A stretch of 64,000 nt of DNA from Kribbella solani (GTDB taxonomy: Bacteria; Actinomycetota; Actinomycetes; Propionibacteriales; Kribbellaceae), in NCBI RefSeq assembly GCF_014205295.1, contig NZ_JACHNF010000001.1:4774001-4838000 (forward strand), given 5' to 3'. The notes below the pieces were generated by a model, which saw nothing but the letters and a program-made list of their open reading frames with translations, had not been told where the DNA came from and ran no database searches. Position numbers and translations under genes: made by a program. Within the stretch, counting starts at the first letter, position 1. The number at the start of each line of letters is the position of its first letter. Positions 1-8,610 of the stretch are shown piece by piece.

Positions 1-245
1 ACCATGCCCTCCACCTCGGCGAGCGTCCGCCGGGTGGCCCGGCAGGGCGCACAGAACGCCGACGAGAACTGCAGCAGCGTCGCCCGCTCCCCCAGCTCCG
101 CACCAACCTCAGCCGCCGTCACCCGCTCCACGCCGACCTCACTCTTCCCCCGAAACCGTCCGTCCACCCAGGCCTTGAGCACACTGAGCACCGCACCGAC
201 GACCACCGCGCCGGCCAGCACCCACAACCCAAGACTCACAATCAC
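1..245 (-). CDS. Membrane-anchored thioredoxin-like protein (3' part missing)
   Basis: The frame reads leftwards off the window edge; 81 codons are visible. Residues about 3-23 form a hydrophobic segment (signal anchor), followed by a basic linker and the start of a thioredoxin fold with a CAPC redox motif at residues 65-68 (context LLQFSSAFCAPC). Such proteins are thiol-disulfide oxidoreductases facing the outside of the membrane. The start was placed at GTG 245, with a GGGGAG about 11 nt upstream; TTG 275 and GTG 239 are alternatives. The CXXC and the anchor are directly visible, but the fold's C-terminal half is outside the window, so the exact subfamily is open. Confidence 0.72.
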   Translation of the reverse strand, partial: MIVSLGLWVLAGAVVVGAVLSVLKAWVDGRFRGKSEVGVERVTAAEVGAELGERATLLQFSSAFCAPCRATRRTLAEVEGM

Positions 246-318
246 CCACGGTACGACTCCCCGTACACCTTTCAACCACCCGTTTCACCCACTGAGAACC
301 GTCTGACTTAATAGGGGT

Positions 319-744
319 GTGGACAGTGGGCTGGTGGTGCGGGAGGGGGTGGTGGTGCCTGAGGGGGAGTTGATGTGGCGGTTCTCGCGGTCCGGTGGGC
401 CGGGTGGGCAGTCGGTGAACACGACTGACAGCCGGGTGGAGTTGAGTTTCGATGTGGCCGGTACGGCGGCGTTGAGTGACGTACTGAAGGCCCGGGCGCT
501 GGAGCGGCTGCGGGCGCGGCTGGTCGACGGGGTGGTGACGATCGCGGCGTCGGAGTACAAGTCGCAGTGGCGCAACCGGGAAGCAGCACGGGAGCGGCTG
601 GCTCAGCTGTTGCGGGAGGCGATCGCACCGCCACCACGGAAGCGCCGGCCGACCAAACCGAGCAAGGGCTCGGTGCGGCGCCGGCTGGACGACAAGAAGC
701 GCCGCGGCCAGACGAAGCGCCTCCGCGGCCGTCCCGACGACTGA
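319..744 (+). CDS. arfB: ArfB/YaeJ-type peptidyl-tRNA hydrolase, ribosome rescue factor
   Basis: 141 aa with the class I release-factor signature SGGPGGQSVN at residues 25-34; the GGQ (29-31) is the catalytic loop that hydrolyses peptidyl-tRNA. There is no codon-recognition domain. The C-terminal about 40 residues are strongly basic (KRRPTKPS..., DDKKRRGQTKR), which in ArfB/ICT1 is the tail that enters the empty mRNA channel of stalled ribosomes. Length fits the family (about 140 aa). The start is GTG 319; its SD is poor, and GTG codons a few residues later are possible. It stands alone, divergent from the thioredoxin-like gene. The 5' third of the gene is unusually G-rich on this strand. Confidence 0.9.
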   Translation: MDSGLVVREGVVVPEGELMWRFSRSGGPGGQSVNTTDSRVELSFDVAGTAALSDVLKARALERLRARLVDGVVTIAASEYKSQWRNREAARERLAQLLREAIAPPPRKRRPTKPSKGSVRRRLDDKKRRGQTKRLRGRPDD

Positions 745-804
745 GCGACCACCGCAGGCCCGATCAGCGCAGCGGGCGGCCCTCTGGGTGGTTACGCTGC
801 GGGC

Positions 805-1437
805 GTGCAGGAAACGGGGACCGGGGGGTCTGAGCAGGAGGAGCCGGAAGAGCTCCCGGAGCTCAAGGATCTGAAGGTACGGGGCCGAACGCTCCGTACC
901 TGGGTCATCGGCGCGGTCGTACTGCTCCTCGCCGTCTCCGCGGTCTTCGGCGGACTGAAGAAGGCCGGCGAGGAAACCCCACAGGTGGCAGCCGGTGACG
1001 CGATCGACGCGGGCCGGTTCGACGTCACCGTCCAGCGCGTCGTCGCCGTGAAGGACCTGAAGCCGCTGTTCACCCCCGACCAGGGCGGTGCGCTGATCGC
1101 GGTCGTGACGAAGCTCAAGGTCACCGACGCCACCGGTACGACCCCACCGCTCGATCTGATCCGCCTCGTCGGCGTACCCGGCGTCGACGAGACCGCACGG
1201 CCTCTCGGCACCACCAACCTCCGCGACCAGACGATGAACCCGGTCCTCACCCCGGACGCGGCCGAGGACGTCGCGTACGTCTGGAAGCTGCCCAAGGCAA
1301 CCGATCTGCCGACCGAGGTCCACCTGACCGTGCAGGGTTACAGCTTCGGGGAGTCGATCCTCGACCACCACGACAAGTGGTCGCAGGACAAGCTCGCCGC
1401 CGAGAGCACGGTCCCGGTGAAGGACAACGTCAAGTGA
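805..1437 (+). CDS. Single-span membrane protein, first of a coupled trio
   Basis: 210 aa. An acidic cytoplasmic head (residues 1-30, Glu-rich) is followed by one hydrophobic segment (about 33-51) and an extracytoplasmic beta-type domain. I do not recognise a named family with certainty; the layout (short tail, one helix, domain of about 150 aa) recalls DUF4352-like extracellular domains. It is translationally coupled to the next gene by a GTGA overlap (1434-1437), and that gene is coupled in the same way to a third protein of the same layout. This suggests the three products act together at the cell surface. Start GTG 805; no strong SD. Confidence 0.7.
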   Translation: MQETGTGGSEQEEPEELPELKDLKVRGRTLRTWVIGAVVLLLAVSAVFGGLKKAGEETPQVAAGDAIDAGRFDVTVQRVVAVKDLKPLFTPDQGGALIAVVTKLKVTDATGTTPPLDLIRLVGVPGVDETARPLGTTNLRDQTMNPVLTPDAAEDVAYVWKLPKATDLPTEVHLTVQGYSFGESILDHHDKWSQDKLAAESTVPVKDNVK

Positions 1438-2000
1438 CCGGCCGCAGACTGCTGAACGTCGGCCTCACCCTGGCCGTCCTGGTCGCGATCGTCGGCCTGT
1501 ACCGGCTGACGCCGACGCAGAAGGACATCCAGCAGCCCACTCCGGTCCGCGGCATCGTCGGCCGCGCCGTACAGACACCGCGCTTCGACCTGACCGTCGA
1601 CAGCATCCGGATCGGCAAGCAGCTCCGGATTCCGCACTCGACGCCGGATCGGGACACGCTGACCGATTTCGTCGTCGTCGACGCCTCCGTCACCGCCAAC
1701 CGTGAGCCGCTGCACATCGCCGACGTCCGGATCCGGTCCGCCGACGGCGTCACGTACCTCGGCTCCAACCGCAACGGTCTCGACCAGGTCGACCTGACCG
1801 GTACCGAGTTCGCGCCGGACATCCCGGTCCGCGGCTCGTTCGTGGTCGAGATGCCCGCCGACAAGGTGCCGGGGGCAACGTTGCTGGTGATGGAGAAGCC
1901 GATCCTGAACGACCTGGAACCACAGGTGACCGTTCCGCTCGGCTCCGACGCCCCACCGGTACAGGACGTGGTGGCACTGACTGCTGCGAGTGACACGTGA
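1434..2000 (+). CDS. Single-span membrane protein, second of a coupled trio
   Basis: 188 aa from GTG 1434, which overlaps the previous stop as GTGA; a longer frame from 1377 lies inside the upstream gene and is unlikely. Residues 7-23 form one membrane helix directly after a short basic head (MTGRRLL), so the remaining 165 residues are probably outside. The motif TPRFDLTVDSIRIG parallels GRFDVTVQRVVAV of the preceding protein, so the two ectodomains look homologous. No catalytic motif is seen. Function unknown. Confidence 0.68.
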   Translation: MTGRRLLNVGLTLAVLVAIVGLYRLTPTQKDIQQPTPVRGIVGRAVQTPRFDLTVDSIRIGKQLRIPHSTPDRDTLTDFVVVDASVTANREPLHIADVRIRSADGVTYLGSNRNGLDQVDLTGTEFAPDIPVRGSFVVEMPADKVPGATLLVMEKPILNDLEPQVTVPLGSDAPPVQDVVALTAASDT

Positions 2001-2602
2001 CCGGCGCGCGCCGCGCCCGCCGCGGCTGGTTCCAGCGAAACCGCGTCGCATTCGGCGTACTGGTGCTGGCGATCCCCCTGGCCGGCTGGTGGACCACCCG
2101 GAGCGACTACACCTCCTGGTACGACGCTGAGCCCCGTGACGCCGTGACGGTGTCATCCGGTGGTACTGCGTACAACGGCGCCACCTGGTACGCCACCAGC
2201 GTCGAGGAGAACCCACAGCCCAGTGAGAGTGGTCAACAGGACGCACTGCCACAAGGAACTACGCGCATCCGCGTGTACTACCGGCTGCAGGTAGACAAGC
2301 TGTCCGCACTGGATGGACTGGGCGGTTGCCAGCTGCACCTACGTGCACCGGACGGCAGGGTGTGGGATGAGACGCAGGTCGCGGATGCCTTCCAGGACCG
2401 TCCGACCGGCTGCACAGGTGGTTCCGATGACAAGCCGGCCAGCTGGCGTGGGGCGGCCGGGCAGTACTACTTGAAGCCCGTGGCCGGTAAGCCGTTCGAA
2501 ACAGTGGCGATCTTCGTCGTACCGACATCCGTGGCCGGCAGCGTGCAACCGACGATCACGTGGGCTACGACGCTCCCTCAGTATTTGGCATTCCCGAGGT
2601 AG
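1997..2602 (+). CDS. Single-span membrane protein, third of a coupled trio
   Basis: 201 aa, start GTG 1997 overlapping the previous stop as GTGA. A basic head (MTGARRARRGWFQRNR) precedes a membrane helix (about 17-33). The ectodomain is rich in Trp and Tyr and has two cysteines in the second half (near GGCQLHLR and TGCTGGSD), which could form a disulfide outside the cell. It ends inside the 3' end of the convergent gene below (38 bp overlap, 2565-2602). Function unknown; context says it belongs with the two preceding proteins. Confidence 0.68.
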   Translation: MTGARRARRGWFQRNRVAFGVLVLAIPLAGWWTTRSDYTSWYDAEPRDAVTVSSGGTAYNGATWYATSVEENPQPSESGQQDALPQGTTRIRVYYRLQVDKLSALDGLGGCQLHLRAPDGRVWDETQVADAFQDRPTGCTGGSDDKPASWRGAAGQYYLKPVAGKPFETVAIFVVPTSVAGSVQPTITWATTLPQYLAFPR

Positions 2603-3935
2603 CCGCAGTCAGGTCCGTGACGCCCTGGTCACCTGCTGGTTGGCTGTGTACCGCACGCGTCCTGGGACTCAGGTAGCCGGCCAGTCCGCCGATCATCCGG
2701 TCGTACGCGGCCGCCAGCAGGCTGACTTGCAGCATGATCTTCAGTCCGTCGGTGACCAGGTTCAACGGCTCGTCAATAACCAGCCAGAACTGCAATGTGT
2801 GCGGTCCGAGCACCCAGAGCTTCAGAACGATCCAGACTGCACTGGCGGCGAACGTGACAACCGCCCAGGCCAGGAAGTACCCCAGCATCGGTCGCAGGCC
2901 GGACCGAACGACCAGCCGGAACGCATCCATCACCGGAGTCCAGCGGTCCTTCCAGTCGGCCACCACAGAGTTACCCGCGACCCGTACGATCCGTGGCGTC
3001 TGCTGCCACCGGTTGGTGAACCGGTCGAACCGCCAGCGTGGTTTCTCCAGCTTCTGCAGGGCTCTGCCGTAGATGACCGCGGTCATCGTGATCCACATCA
3101 GCGGAAGTACAGCCGCACTCCACAGGTCGCCGATGCCCGCCGCAATGAACCCAGTGACCGCATCCCACACCTCACGTACCTGGTTGACGCCGAGGACGTG
3201 GTCCAGCACCCAGTTGTACCCGTCGTGCAGCCACTGCCAGGCCACACGTTCCTTCAGCCAGGTCATCGGTGGCGGAATCACGGACGACGCCTGGTACGCG
3301 ACCACGAAGATCCAGAGCGCCTCCAGGTACGTGATGAACAGCTTCCGTACCGGGCCTTCCTTCTCCTTCTTCCACTTCTTGAACACGAAGCGGAGCAGGT
3401 ACGCGGTGACACCCAAACCGAGGAACAGCCACGCGGACAGCGACTGCAGTCCTTCCGACTGCTGTGGAACAGTCCCGCCACTCAGTACGGTCGCGGCGGT
3501 CTCATTCGCCTGGTGTGCGGCGAGTCGGTACTCGTAATCGAGTGCCTCGTTCTGCAGGAACTTGTAGGCCGCGTAGAACGCCAGGAACGGCAGCATCGCC
3601 GCAGCGATCGCGTCCAGCGGCTTGTGCTCGTTACCTGGCTCGACACCGTCCGGTGCGAGTACGCCCTCGGACACGGCCCGCCGGTGGAACGGCAGCTCAC
3701 CGCGCAACACCAGGAACATGCCGACGTACATAGCGAGCGACACAACGACGAGCAGCGCCAGTACCGCGATACCGGCTGCCTCCGCCTTGGCTCCTGCTTG
3801 TACCGCTACCCACTGCAAACCCCGGTGCACCAGTTGTGCGACCAGGAAGACCGCGAGGAGGCGTGGCCAGGCCTTCCCGAACAGAACCCCCGCGCGCCCC
3901 ACTGTCGTGAGCAGCGTCCCCGACTCCATCGCCAC
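2565..3935 (-). CDS. Polytopic membrane protein, unknown function
   Basis: 456 aa with roughly eight hydrophobic segments (about 21-38, 53-75, 108-125, 165-182, 205-220, 260-285, 350-370, 400-420). Between them lie amphipathic loops rich in Lys/Trp such as FKKWKKEKEG. No transport or enzymatic motif is recognised. Start GTG 3935; an ATG two codons later (3929) is equally possible. It lies 44 bp downstream of the MoaD-like gene on the same strand, so the two may be co-transcribed. The 3' end overlaps a convergent gene by 38 bp. Confidence 0.72.
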   Translation of the reverse strand: MAMESGTLLTTVGRAGVLFGKAWPRLLAVFLVAQLVHRGLQWVAVQAGAKAEAAGIAVLALLVVVSLAMYVGMFLVLRGELPFHRRAVSEGVLAPDGVEPGNEHKPLDAIAAAMLPFLAFYAAYKFLQNEALDYEYRLAAHQANETAATVLSGGTVPQQSEGLQSLSAWLFLGLGVTAYLLRFVFKKWKKEKEGPVRKLFITYLEALWIFVVAYQASSVIPPPMTWLKERVAWQWLHDGYNWVLDHVLGVNQVREVWDAVTGFIAAGIGDLWSAAVLPLMWITMTAVIYGRALQKLEKPRWRFDRFTNRWQQTPRIVRVAGNSVVADWKDRWTPVMDAFRLVVRSGLRPMLGYFLAWAVVTFAASAVWIVLKLWVLGPHTLQFWLVIDEPLNLVTDGLKIMLQVSLLAAAYDRMIGGLAGYLSPRTRAVHSQPAGDQGVTDLTAATSGMPNTEGAS

Positions 3936-3979
3936 GCGAGGAATCTACCTCTCCGGAGGTATCACCCGGGTCGGTGAAG

Positions 3980-4219
3980 TCAGCCGCCGGCGAACGGCGG
4001 CAGCGCGTCCACCAATGCGCCCTGCGTGAGCGGTGTGCTCGACTCGGCCCGCTCCCCATCCATCAGGAAGGTGCAGATCGACAGCACCCGCGCCAGCTCC
4101 GGACGGTCGACCGAAACAGTCGTCACCAGGTCACCGATCGACCTGGCCTCGGCGGTCGCCGACGACTCCCCGGCCGCCGAACGCGCGGCAGCGAAGTACC
4201 TGATGGTCACTTCCGGCAT
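3980..4219 (-). CDS. MoaD/ThiS-family sulfur-carrier protein
   Basis: 79 aa, beginning with the beta-grasp pattern VTIRYFAAARSAAG typical of MoaD and ending in the diglycine FAGG that is adenylated and thiocarboxylated in sulfur carriers. MoaD supplies sulfur to molybdopterin synthase. No MoaE, MoeB or other cofactor gene is present in the window, so the partner is unknown. ATG 4219 has GAGGCG at a suitable distance. Size and the C-terminal GG are diagnostic for the superfamily but do not separate MoaD from other carriers. Confidence 0.85.
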   Translation of the reverse strand: MPEVTIRYFAAARSAAGESSATAEARSIGDLVTTVSVDRPELARVLSICTFLMDGERAESSTPLTQGALVDALPPFAGG

Positions 4220-4381
4220 CTGGTCCGCGCCTCACTCATCGGTTACGTCATCCGCTATTATGTCAGCTTGCTGTTACTACCCAGTGTGTCCCAGACCCCC
4301 GGCAACGACGCCGTCGGGGCCTGACGTGCACGAGGACCGGGTCACATCGCCAAGATCCGATGATCAGCACCGGGAGACGGC

Positions 4382-5095
4382 GTGAGCACGTTACTTCTGC
4401 TGACGAATGCTTTGCAGGCCTCCACCGAGGTGCTGCCCTCGCTCGCCCTGCTCCCGCACCAGATCCGGATTCTGCCACCTGAGATCTCCGCGCTCGTCGA
4501 CGCGCCCGAGGCGGACGCGGTCCTGCTGGACGCCCGCCGCGACCTGGTCGCCGTCCGCGCCGCGTCCCGGCTGATCCGCACCACCGGCATCGACGTACCG
4601 CTGATCCTGGTCGTGACCGAGGGCGGCCTGACCGCGGTGAACGCGGACTGGGGCGCCGACGACGTCATGCTCGACACCGCCGGCCCGGCCGAGATCGAGG
4701 CCCGGCTGCGGCTGGTGATCGGACGGCTCGCCGCGACCCGCGACGTCGAGCCCGAGTCGACGCTGATTCGCAGCGGTGACGTGGTGATCGACGAGGCTTC
4801 GTACACCGCCAAACTGAACGGGCGCGCGCTGGACCTGACGTACAAGGAATTCGAGCTGTTCAAGTTCCTCGCGCAGCACCCCGGGCGGGTCTTCACCCGT
4901 GAACAGTTGCTCCAGGAAGTGTGGGGGTACGACTACTTCGGCGGTACGCGGACGGTCGACGTGCACGTACGCCGCCTGCGCGCGAAGCTCGGCCCGGAGC
5001 ACGAATCGCTGATCGGTACGGTCCGCAACGTCGGCTACCGGTTCGTCGTACCGCCCGCGCCGAGCACCCGGGAGCCGGCCGAAGCCAAGTCCTGA
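4382..5095 (+). CDS. glnR: GlnR, OmpR-family nitrogen-response regulator
   Basis: 237 aa. The N-terminal receiver-like domain (1-115) matches the characteristic start of actinobacterial GlnR (MSTLLLLTNALQ..., VTEGGLTAVNADWGADDV) and keeps Asp50 (AVLLDARRD). The C-terminal winged helix (about 135-225) has the classic FKFLAQHPGRVFTREQLL and GTRTVDVHVRRLRAKLGP segments. In Streptomyces and mycobacteria GlnR controls nitrogen assimilation genes as an orphan regulator without a cognate kinase; none is next to it here. GTG 4382 follows GGAGACG. The 162-bp upstream region separates it from the divergent moaD-like gene. I did not find a convincing GlnR box there. Confidence 0.93.
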   Translation: MSTLLLLTNALQASTEVLPSLALLPHQIRILPPEISALVDAPEADAVLLDARRDLVAVRAASRLIRTTGIDVPLILVVTEGGLTAVNADWGADDVMLDTAGPAEIEARLRLVIGRLAATRDVEPESTLIRSGDVVIDEASYTAKLNGRALDLTYKEFELFKFLAQHPGRVFTREQLLQEVWGYDYFGGTRTVDVHVRRLRAKLGPEHESLIGTVRNVGYRFVVPPAPSTREPAEAKS

Positions 5096-5142
5096 GGCGC
5101 TTGCCCCAGGAATCCCGCGCCCCAGAAATCCAGGAATCCTGC

Positions 5143-5451
5143 TCAGAAGAAGAACTTGAGCAGGGTGAACGCGAGCCCGGCGCCGGCCAGCAGCGCGGCC
5201 TTCCAGGAGCCGAGCCCCTGCCGGAACCCGGTCACGAACGTGCCGATCGTGACCGGAACCAGCATCACCAGCAGCGTCACCCCGGCCGCGTGTACGCCGA
5301 CATGCGACTGCGCCGTCAGGATCCACCCGACGACGAACGCGAACGCCAGTCCGAGCCAGCTCGTGATCCGGATCGATCCGTCATCGCTGCGATGTCCGCG
5401 GTGCGACGCGCGCGCGGGGCGTCGATGCGAAGTCGGAGCAACGTGGGCCAT
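5143..5451 (-). CDS. Small membrane protein with basic N-terminus
   Basis: 102 aa. The first 27 residues are Arg/His-rich, followed by three predicted hydrophobic segments (about 31-46, 52-74, 84-102). ATG 5451 has a good SD (GGAAGGTGAG about 4-13 nt upstream). Upstream, on + coordinates 5472-5485, an imperfect CTTG-N6-CAAG inverted repeat may be an operator. The product is not recognised; it lies convergent to glnR. Confidence 0.6.
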   Translation of the reverse strand: MAHVAPTSHRRPARASHRGHRSDDGSIRITSWLGLAFAFVVGWILTAQSHVGVHAAGVTLLVMLVPVTIGTFVTGFRQGLGSWKAALLAGAGLAFTLLKFFF

Positions 5452-5559
5452 CGCTCACCTTCCGTAAATACTTGAGTACGCAAGGTACCAGCATCCCCGT
5501 CCGGAGCGAAAACCCTCCGGGACGCCGGGCGGACGGCCCGCCCAGCGCCCCGGGAGCGG

Positions 5560-7479
5560 CTACGAACCGATCGAGATCCGGTCGGTGGCGACCGGCGTGT
5601 ACGGGTCGTGCGCGGTCAGGTAACTCGCGAACGCGTCGATGTCGAGACCGCCGAACACCTTGTTCGTGGCGGTGGTGAAGGCCGGGAAACCGTCACCGCC
5701 GTCGGACAGGAAGTTGTTCGTGACGATCCGGTACGACGTACCGTCCACCAGCGGCTGGCCGCCGATCTTGATCGAACCGGCCACGATCTTCGAGCCGGCC
5801 GCGGCCGCCGGGTTCCAGGTGTAGGTGATACCCGCGACCTGCAGCACCTTGAACTTCGCCGCCTCCGGACCGTTCACGCCGGAGAACTGCTGCTCCAGCA
5901 GGGCCTTCAGCTGCGTACCGGTCATGTCCATCGAGACCAGGAAGTTGTTGAACGGCTGCACCGTGAACGCCTTGCCGAAGGTGACCTCACCGTTGTTCGA
6001 CGCGAGGTCGGCGCGGATACCGCCCGGGTTCATGAACGCGACCACCGGCTTCTTCCCGCCGGACACCACGGACGGATCGGCCAGCTGCGCGTCCGCGATC
6101 AGGTTACCCAGCGGCGATTCCAGCGAGTCATCGTTGGTACGCACAACGGACGGCGTGGTGAGATGACCGATCACCTTGCTCTCGATCGGCGCGACCAGCT
6201 TCTTGTACTTGTCGATCAACTTCGTCGTCTGCCGGTCCGGCACCACGTCCTGGGTGACGATCTGGTTGTTCGCCAGCGTGTTCACCCGGTCGACGTCACC
6301 GGTGGCGTTGTCGATGCTCAGCCGTACCTCGGTGATCAGGCGGCCGAACGACGACGCGCTGGTGATCAGCCGCGGCTTGCCCGCCTTGTCCGGCAGCGAG
6401 CAGTTGTACGCCTGGTGGGTGTGACCCGAGACGATCGCGTCGATCTCCGGGTCCAGGCCGGCGTTGATGTCCACGATCGGGCCGGAGATCCCGGGGCAGC
6501 TGTTGTACGCCTTCGGGTCGGCCGGGAAACCACCCTCGTGCAGCAGCACGACGATCGACTTCACGCCCTGCTTCTTGAGCTCCGGGACCAGCGCGTTCGC
6601 GGTCTCGACCTCGTCCTTGAAGCTGAGGCCCTTGACGCCGGCCGCGGTGACGATGTTCGGCGTGTTCTCCAGCGTCATGCCGATGAAGCCGACCTTCTTG
6701 CCGTCCTTGAAGGTCTTGATCGTGTACGGCGCGAACAGCGTCTTGTGGGTGCTCTCGAGGAACACGTTCGCGGACAGGTACTTGTACTTCGCGCCCTTGA
6801 ACGGGTGCTTCGGGTCCGGGCAGGAGTTCTGGTTGTTCTGCCCGTCGCCGTCCGGCAGGCAGCCGCCGGTCTGCATCCGGAGCAGTTCCTTCCAGCCCTC
6901 GTCGAACTCGTGGTTGCCCACCGACGCAGCCTCGAGGCCCATTCCGCTCAGCGCCTCCACCGTCGGCTCGTCGTGGAACGCGGCCGACAGCAGCGGCGAC
7001 GCGCCGATCAGGTCACCGGCAGCGACCGTGACCGAGTCCTGGCCCTTCGCCTTCGCCTCGGCGCGCAACTGCTTCAGGTGTGTCGCCAGGTAGGCCGCGC
7101 CGCCGGCCGGGATGTCGTTGATCTTGCCGCCTGAACCGGTGGCCGGCTCCAGGTTGCCGTGGAAGTCGTTGATCGCCAGCAGCTGGATCTGGGTGTGCGT
7201 CGGCTTCGGCTTCTTCGACTGGTCCGCCTGGGCCTGGGCCGCCTGGCCTGTCTGCTCTGCCTGTGCTTGAGCTGCCTGGGCTGCCTGGGTCGCGGCTGCT
7301 TGCTGGGTCTGCAGCGCCTGCTGGGCCTGCTGGGTCGCAGCGGCCGTCCCCGGCGCGGCTCCTGCCTGGCTCACGGATCCCCCCGTGGCCAAGGCGAGCG
7401 CCACGGCGGATCCGGCAGCGAGCAGTCCGACCACTCGCCGACCCCCCAGCCGCGCTCCGTCTCGTCCTGTCAGAGCCAT
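5560..7479 (-). CDS. Secreted 5'-nucleotidase / 2',3'-cyclic phosphodiesterase family protein
   Basis: 639 aa from ATG 7479 (GGAGAAGAC directly upstream); an in-frame extension to 7659 lacks support. A signal peptide (basic head, hydrophobic 15-32, Ala-rich cleavage region) is followed by a low-complexity Ala/Gln linker (about 45-90). The calcineurin-type metallophosphatase domain follows, with INDFHGN (103-109), GD (155-156), GNHEFDEG (188-195) and later GHTHQAYNC. The second half is the 5_nucleotid_C substrate domain (NPGGIRADL, NNFLSDGGDG). The enzyme removes phosphate from extracellular nucleotides. No sortase motif is seen. It fits the phosphate-scavenging theme, although no PHO box was found near it. 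Confidence 0.9.
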   Translation of the reverse strand: MALTGRDGARLGGRRVVGLLAAGSAVALALATGGSVSQAGAAPGTAAATQQAQQALQTQQAAATQAAQAAQAQAEQTGQAAQAQADQSKKPKPTHTQIQLLAINDFHGNLEPATGSGGKINDIPAGGAAYLATHLKQLRAEAKAKGQDSVTVAAGDLIGASPLLSAAFHDEPTVEALSGMGLEAASVGNHEFDEGWKELLRMQTGGCLPDGDGQNNQNSCPDPKHPFKGAKYKYLSANVFLESTHKTLFAPYTIKTFKDGKKVGFIGMTLENTPNIVTAAGVKGLSFKDEVETANALVPELKKQGVKSIVVLLHEGGFPADPKAYNSCPGISGPIVDINAGLDPEIDAIVSGHTHQAYNCSLPDKAGKPRLITSASSFGRLITEVRLSIDNATGDVDRVNTLANNQIVTQDVVPDRQTTKLIDKYKKLVAPIESKVIGHLTTPSVVRTNDDSLESPLGNLIADAQLADPSVVSGGKKPVVAFMNPGGIRADLASNNGEVTFGKAFTVQPFNNFLVSMDMTGTQLKALLEQQFSGVNGPEAAKFKVLQVAGITYTWNPAAAAGSKIVAGSIKIGGQPLVDGTSYRIVTNNFLSDGGDGFPAFTTATNKVFGGLDIDAFASYLTAHDPYTPVATDRISIGS

Positions 7480-7689
7480 GTCTTCTCCGTCGTCCTCTCG
7501 GCACCGCGGTAGCGGTGGCCTCTCGGCACCGCCGTCAGGGTCGCCTGTCGGCCCTGCGGTCGCGGTGGCCTCTCGGCGCCGCGGTGGCGGTGGCGCGGAA
7601 TCATCCGCGGTTCCGGGCAAGGTACCGGCGGCGACGCGACCTTGCCAGGACCTGAGCATGAACTCGACCGGACCTTTTACGGTATTCGA

Positions 7690-8610
7690 GTGACTCTCGA
7701 AGCCGTACCCTCACCGTTGCCCCCGGCCACCGCCGCCGCCGTCACGGAGCTCGCTCACGCCGCCGCTCAGAGCGACGGCGTCCACCCGCTCTCCGAACGC
7801 ACCCTGCTGCACCTGGACGGCGAGCACCCCGACGACGTCCACGTCCTCGCGTACGTCGGCGACCCTGGCACCATCGAGGTCTCCGGCCTGCAGAGCGCCC
7901 GCAACCTGGCCGGGTACGCAGCACTCGCCGCCGACGGCTCAGCCGAACTGTTCGTCGCGCCCACCTACCGCCGCCAAGGATTCGGTACGGCGCTGTTGCG
8001 CATGCTCCTGGACCACGGCGGCGCCCGTACCCGGGTGTGGGCCCACGGCCGCCTGCCCGGCTCCGACGAACTCGCCCAGCACCTCGGCCTCGAAGTGACG
8101 CGCGAGCTGTACTTCCTCCGCCGCACCCGCGCCGACCTACCAGATCCCGTCTGGCCGGACGGCATCACCGTACGCACCTTCGTACCCGGTCAGGACGACG
8201 CCGCCTGGCTAGAACTCAACGCCCAGGCCTTCGCCGACCACCCCGAACAAGGCAGCTGGACCGCCAAGGACCTCGCCGAACGCCGCCAGCAACCATGGTT
8301 CGACCCCGAAGGCTTCTTCCTCGCCGTCGACCCCACCGGCACCCTCGCCGGCTTCCACTGGACCAAAGTCGAAGACGGCGTCGGCGAGGTCTACGTAGTA
8401 GGTGTCTCCCCCACACACCAAGGCATGGGCCTCGGCAAAGCCCTAACCCTCCAGGGCCTCCACCACCTACAAACCACCCGCGCCCTCAACACCATCGTCC
8501 TCTACGTAGACGGCACCAACACCCCCGCCCGCACCCTGTACACCCACTTGGGCTTCCAAACCGCCACCCTGGACGTCCAATACGCCCCCACCACCCAACC
8601 TCCGACATAA
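7690..8610 (+). CDS. mshD: Mycothiol synthase (MshD), two-GNAT acetyltransferase
   Basis: 306 aa from GTG 7690; an in-frame ATG at 7642 would overlap the divergent gene's leader. There are two tandem GNAT folds: the N-terminal one has VAPTYRRQGFGTALLRMLL and the C-terminal one VVGVSPTHQGMGLGKAL, both acetyl-CoA pyrophosphate-binding loops. The tail TALDVQYAP-like ending (TATLDVQYAP) is typical of MshD. It acetylates Cys-GlcN-Ins, the last step of mycothiol synthesis. The second half (from about 8200) switches to a strikingly C-rich, G-poor coding strand compared with the first half, while the protein remains normal. Confidence 0.92.
   Translation: MTLEAVPSPLPPATAAAVTELAHAAAQSDGVHPLSERTLLHLDGEHPDDVHVLAYVGDPGTIEVSGLQSARNLAGYAALAADGSAELFVAPTYRRQGFGTALLRMLLDHGGARTRVWAHGRLPGSDELAQHLGLEVTRELYFLRRTRADLPDPVWPDGITVRTFVPGQDDAAWLELNAQAFADHPEQGSWTAKDLAERRQQPWFDPEGFFLAVDPTGTLAGFHWTKVEDGVGEVYVVGVSPTHQGMGLGKALTLQGLHHLQTTRALNTIVLYVDGTNTPARTLYTHLGFQTATLDVQYAPTTQPPT

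Noticed and set aside
139..1371. 410-codon minus-strand open frame
   Set aside because: Antisense to arfB and the first membrane protein. The thioredoxin-like gene at 1-245 is in another frame.
2640..3977. 445-codon plus-strand open frame
   Set aside because: Antisense to the polytopic membrane protein; full of Arg/Gln/His with no domain.
4220..4381. GlnR box (GTNAC-N6-GAAAC) before glnR
   Set aside because: GTTAC words occur but no properly spaced GAAAC half-site, so no autoregulatory site is claimed.
5608..7134. 508-codon plus-strand open frame
   Set aside because: Antisense to the 5'-nucleotidase; Arg/Val/Asp-rich shadow.
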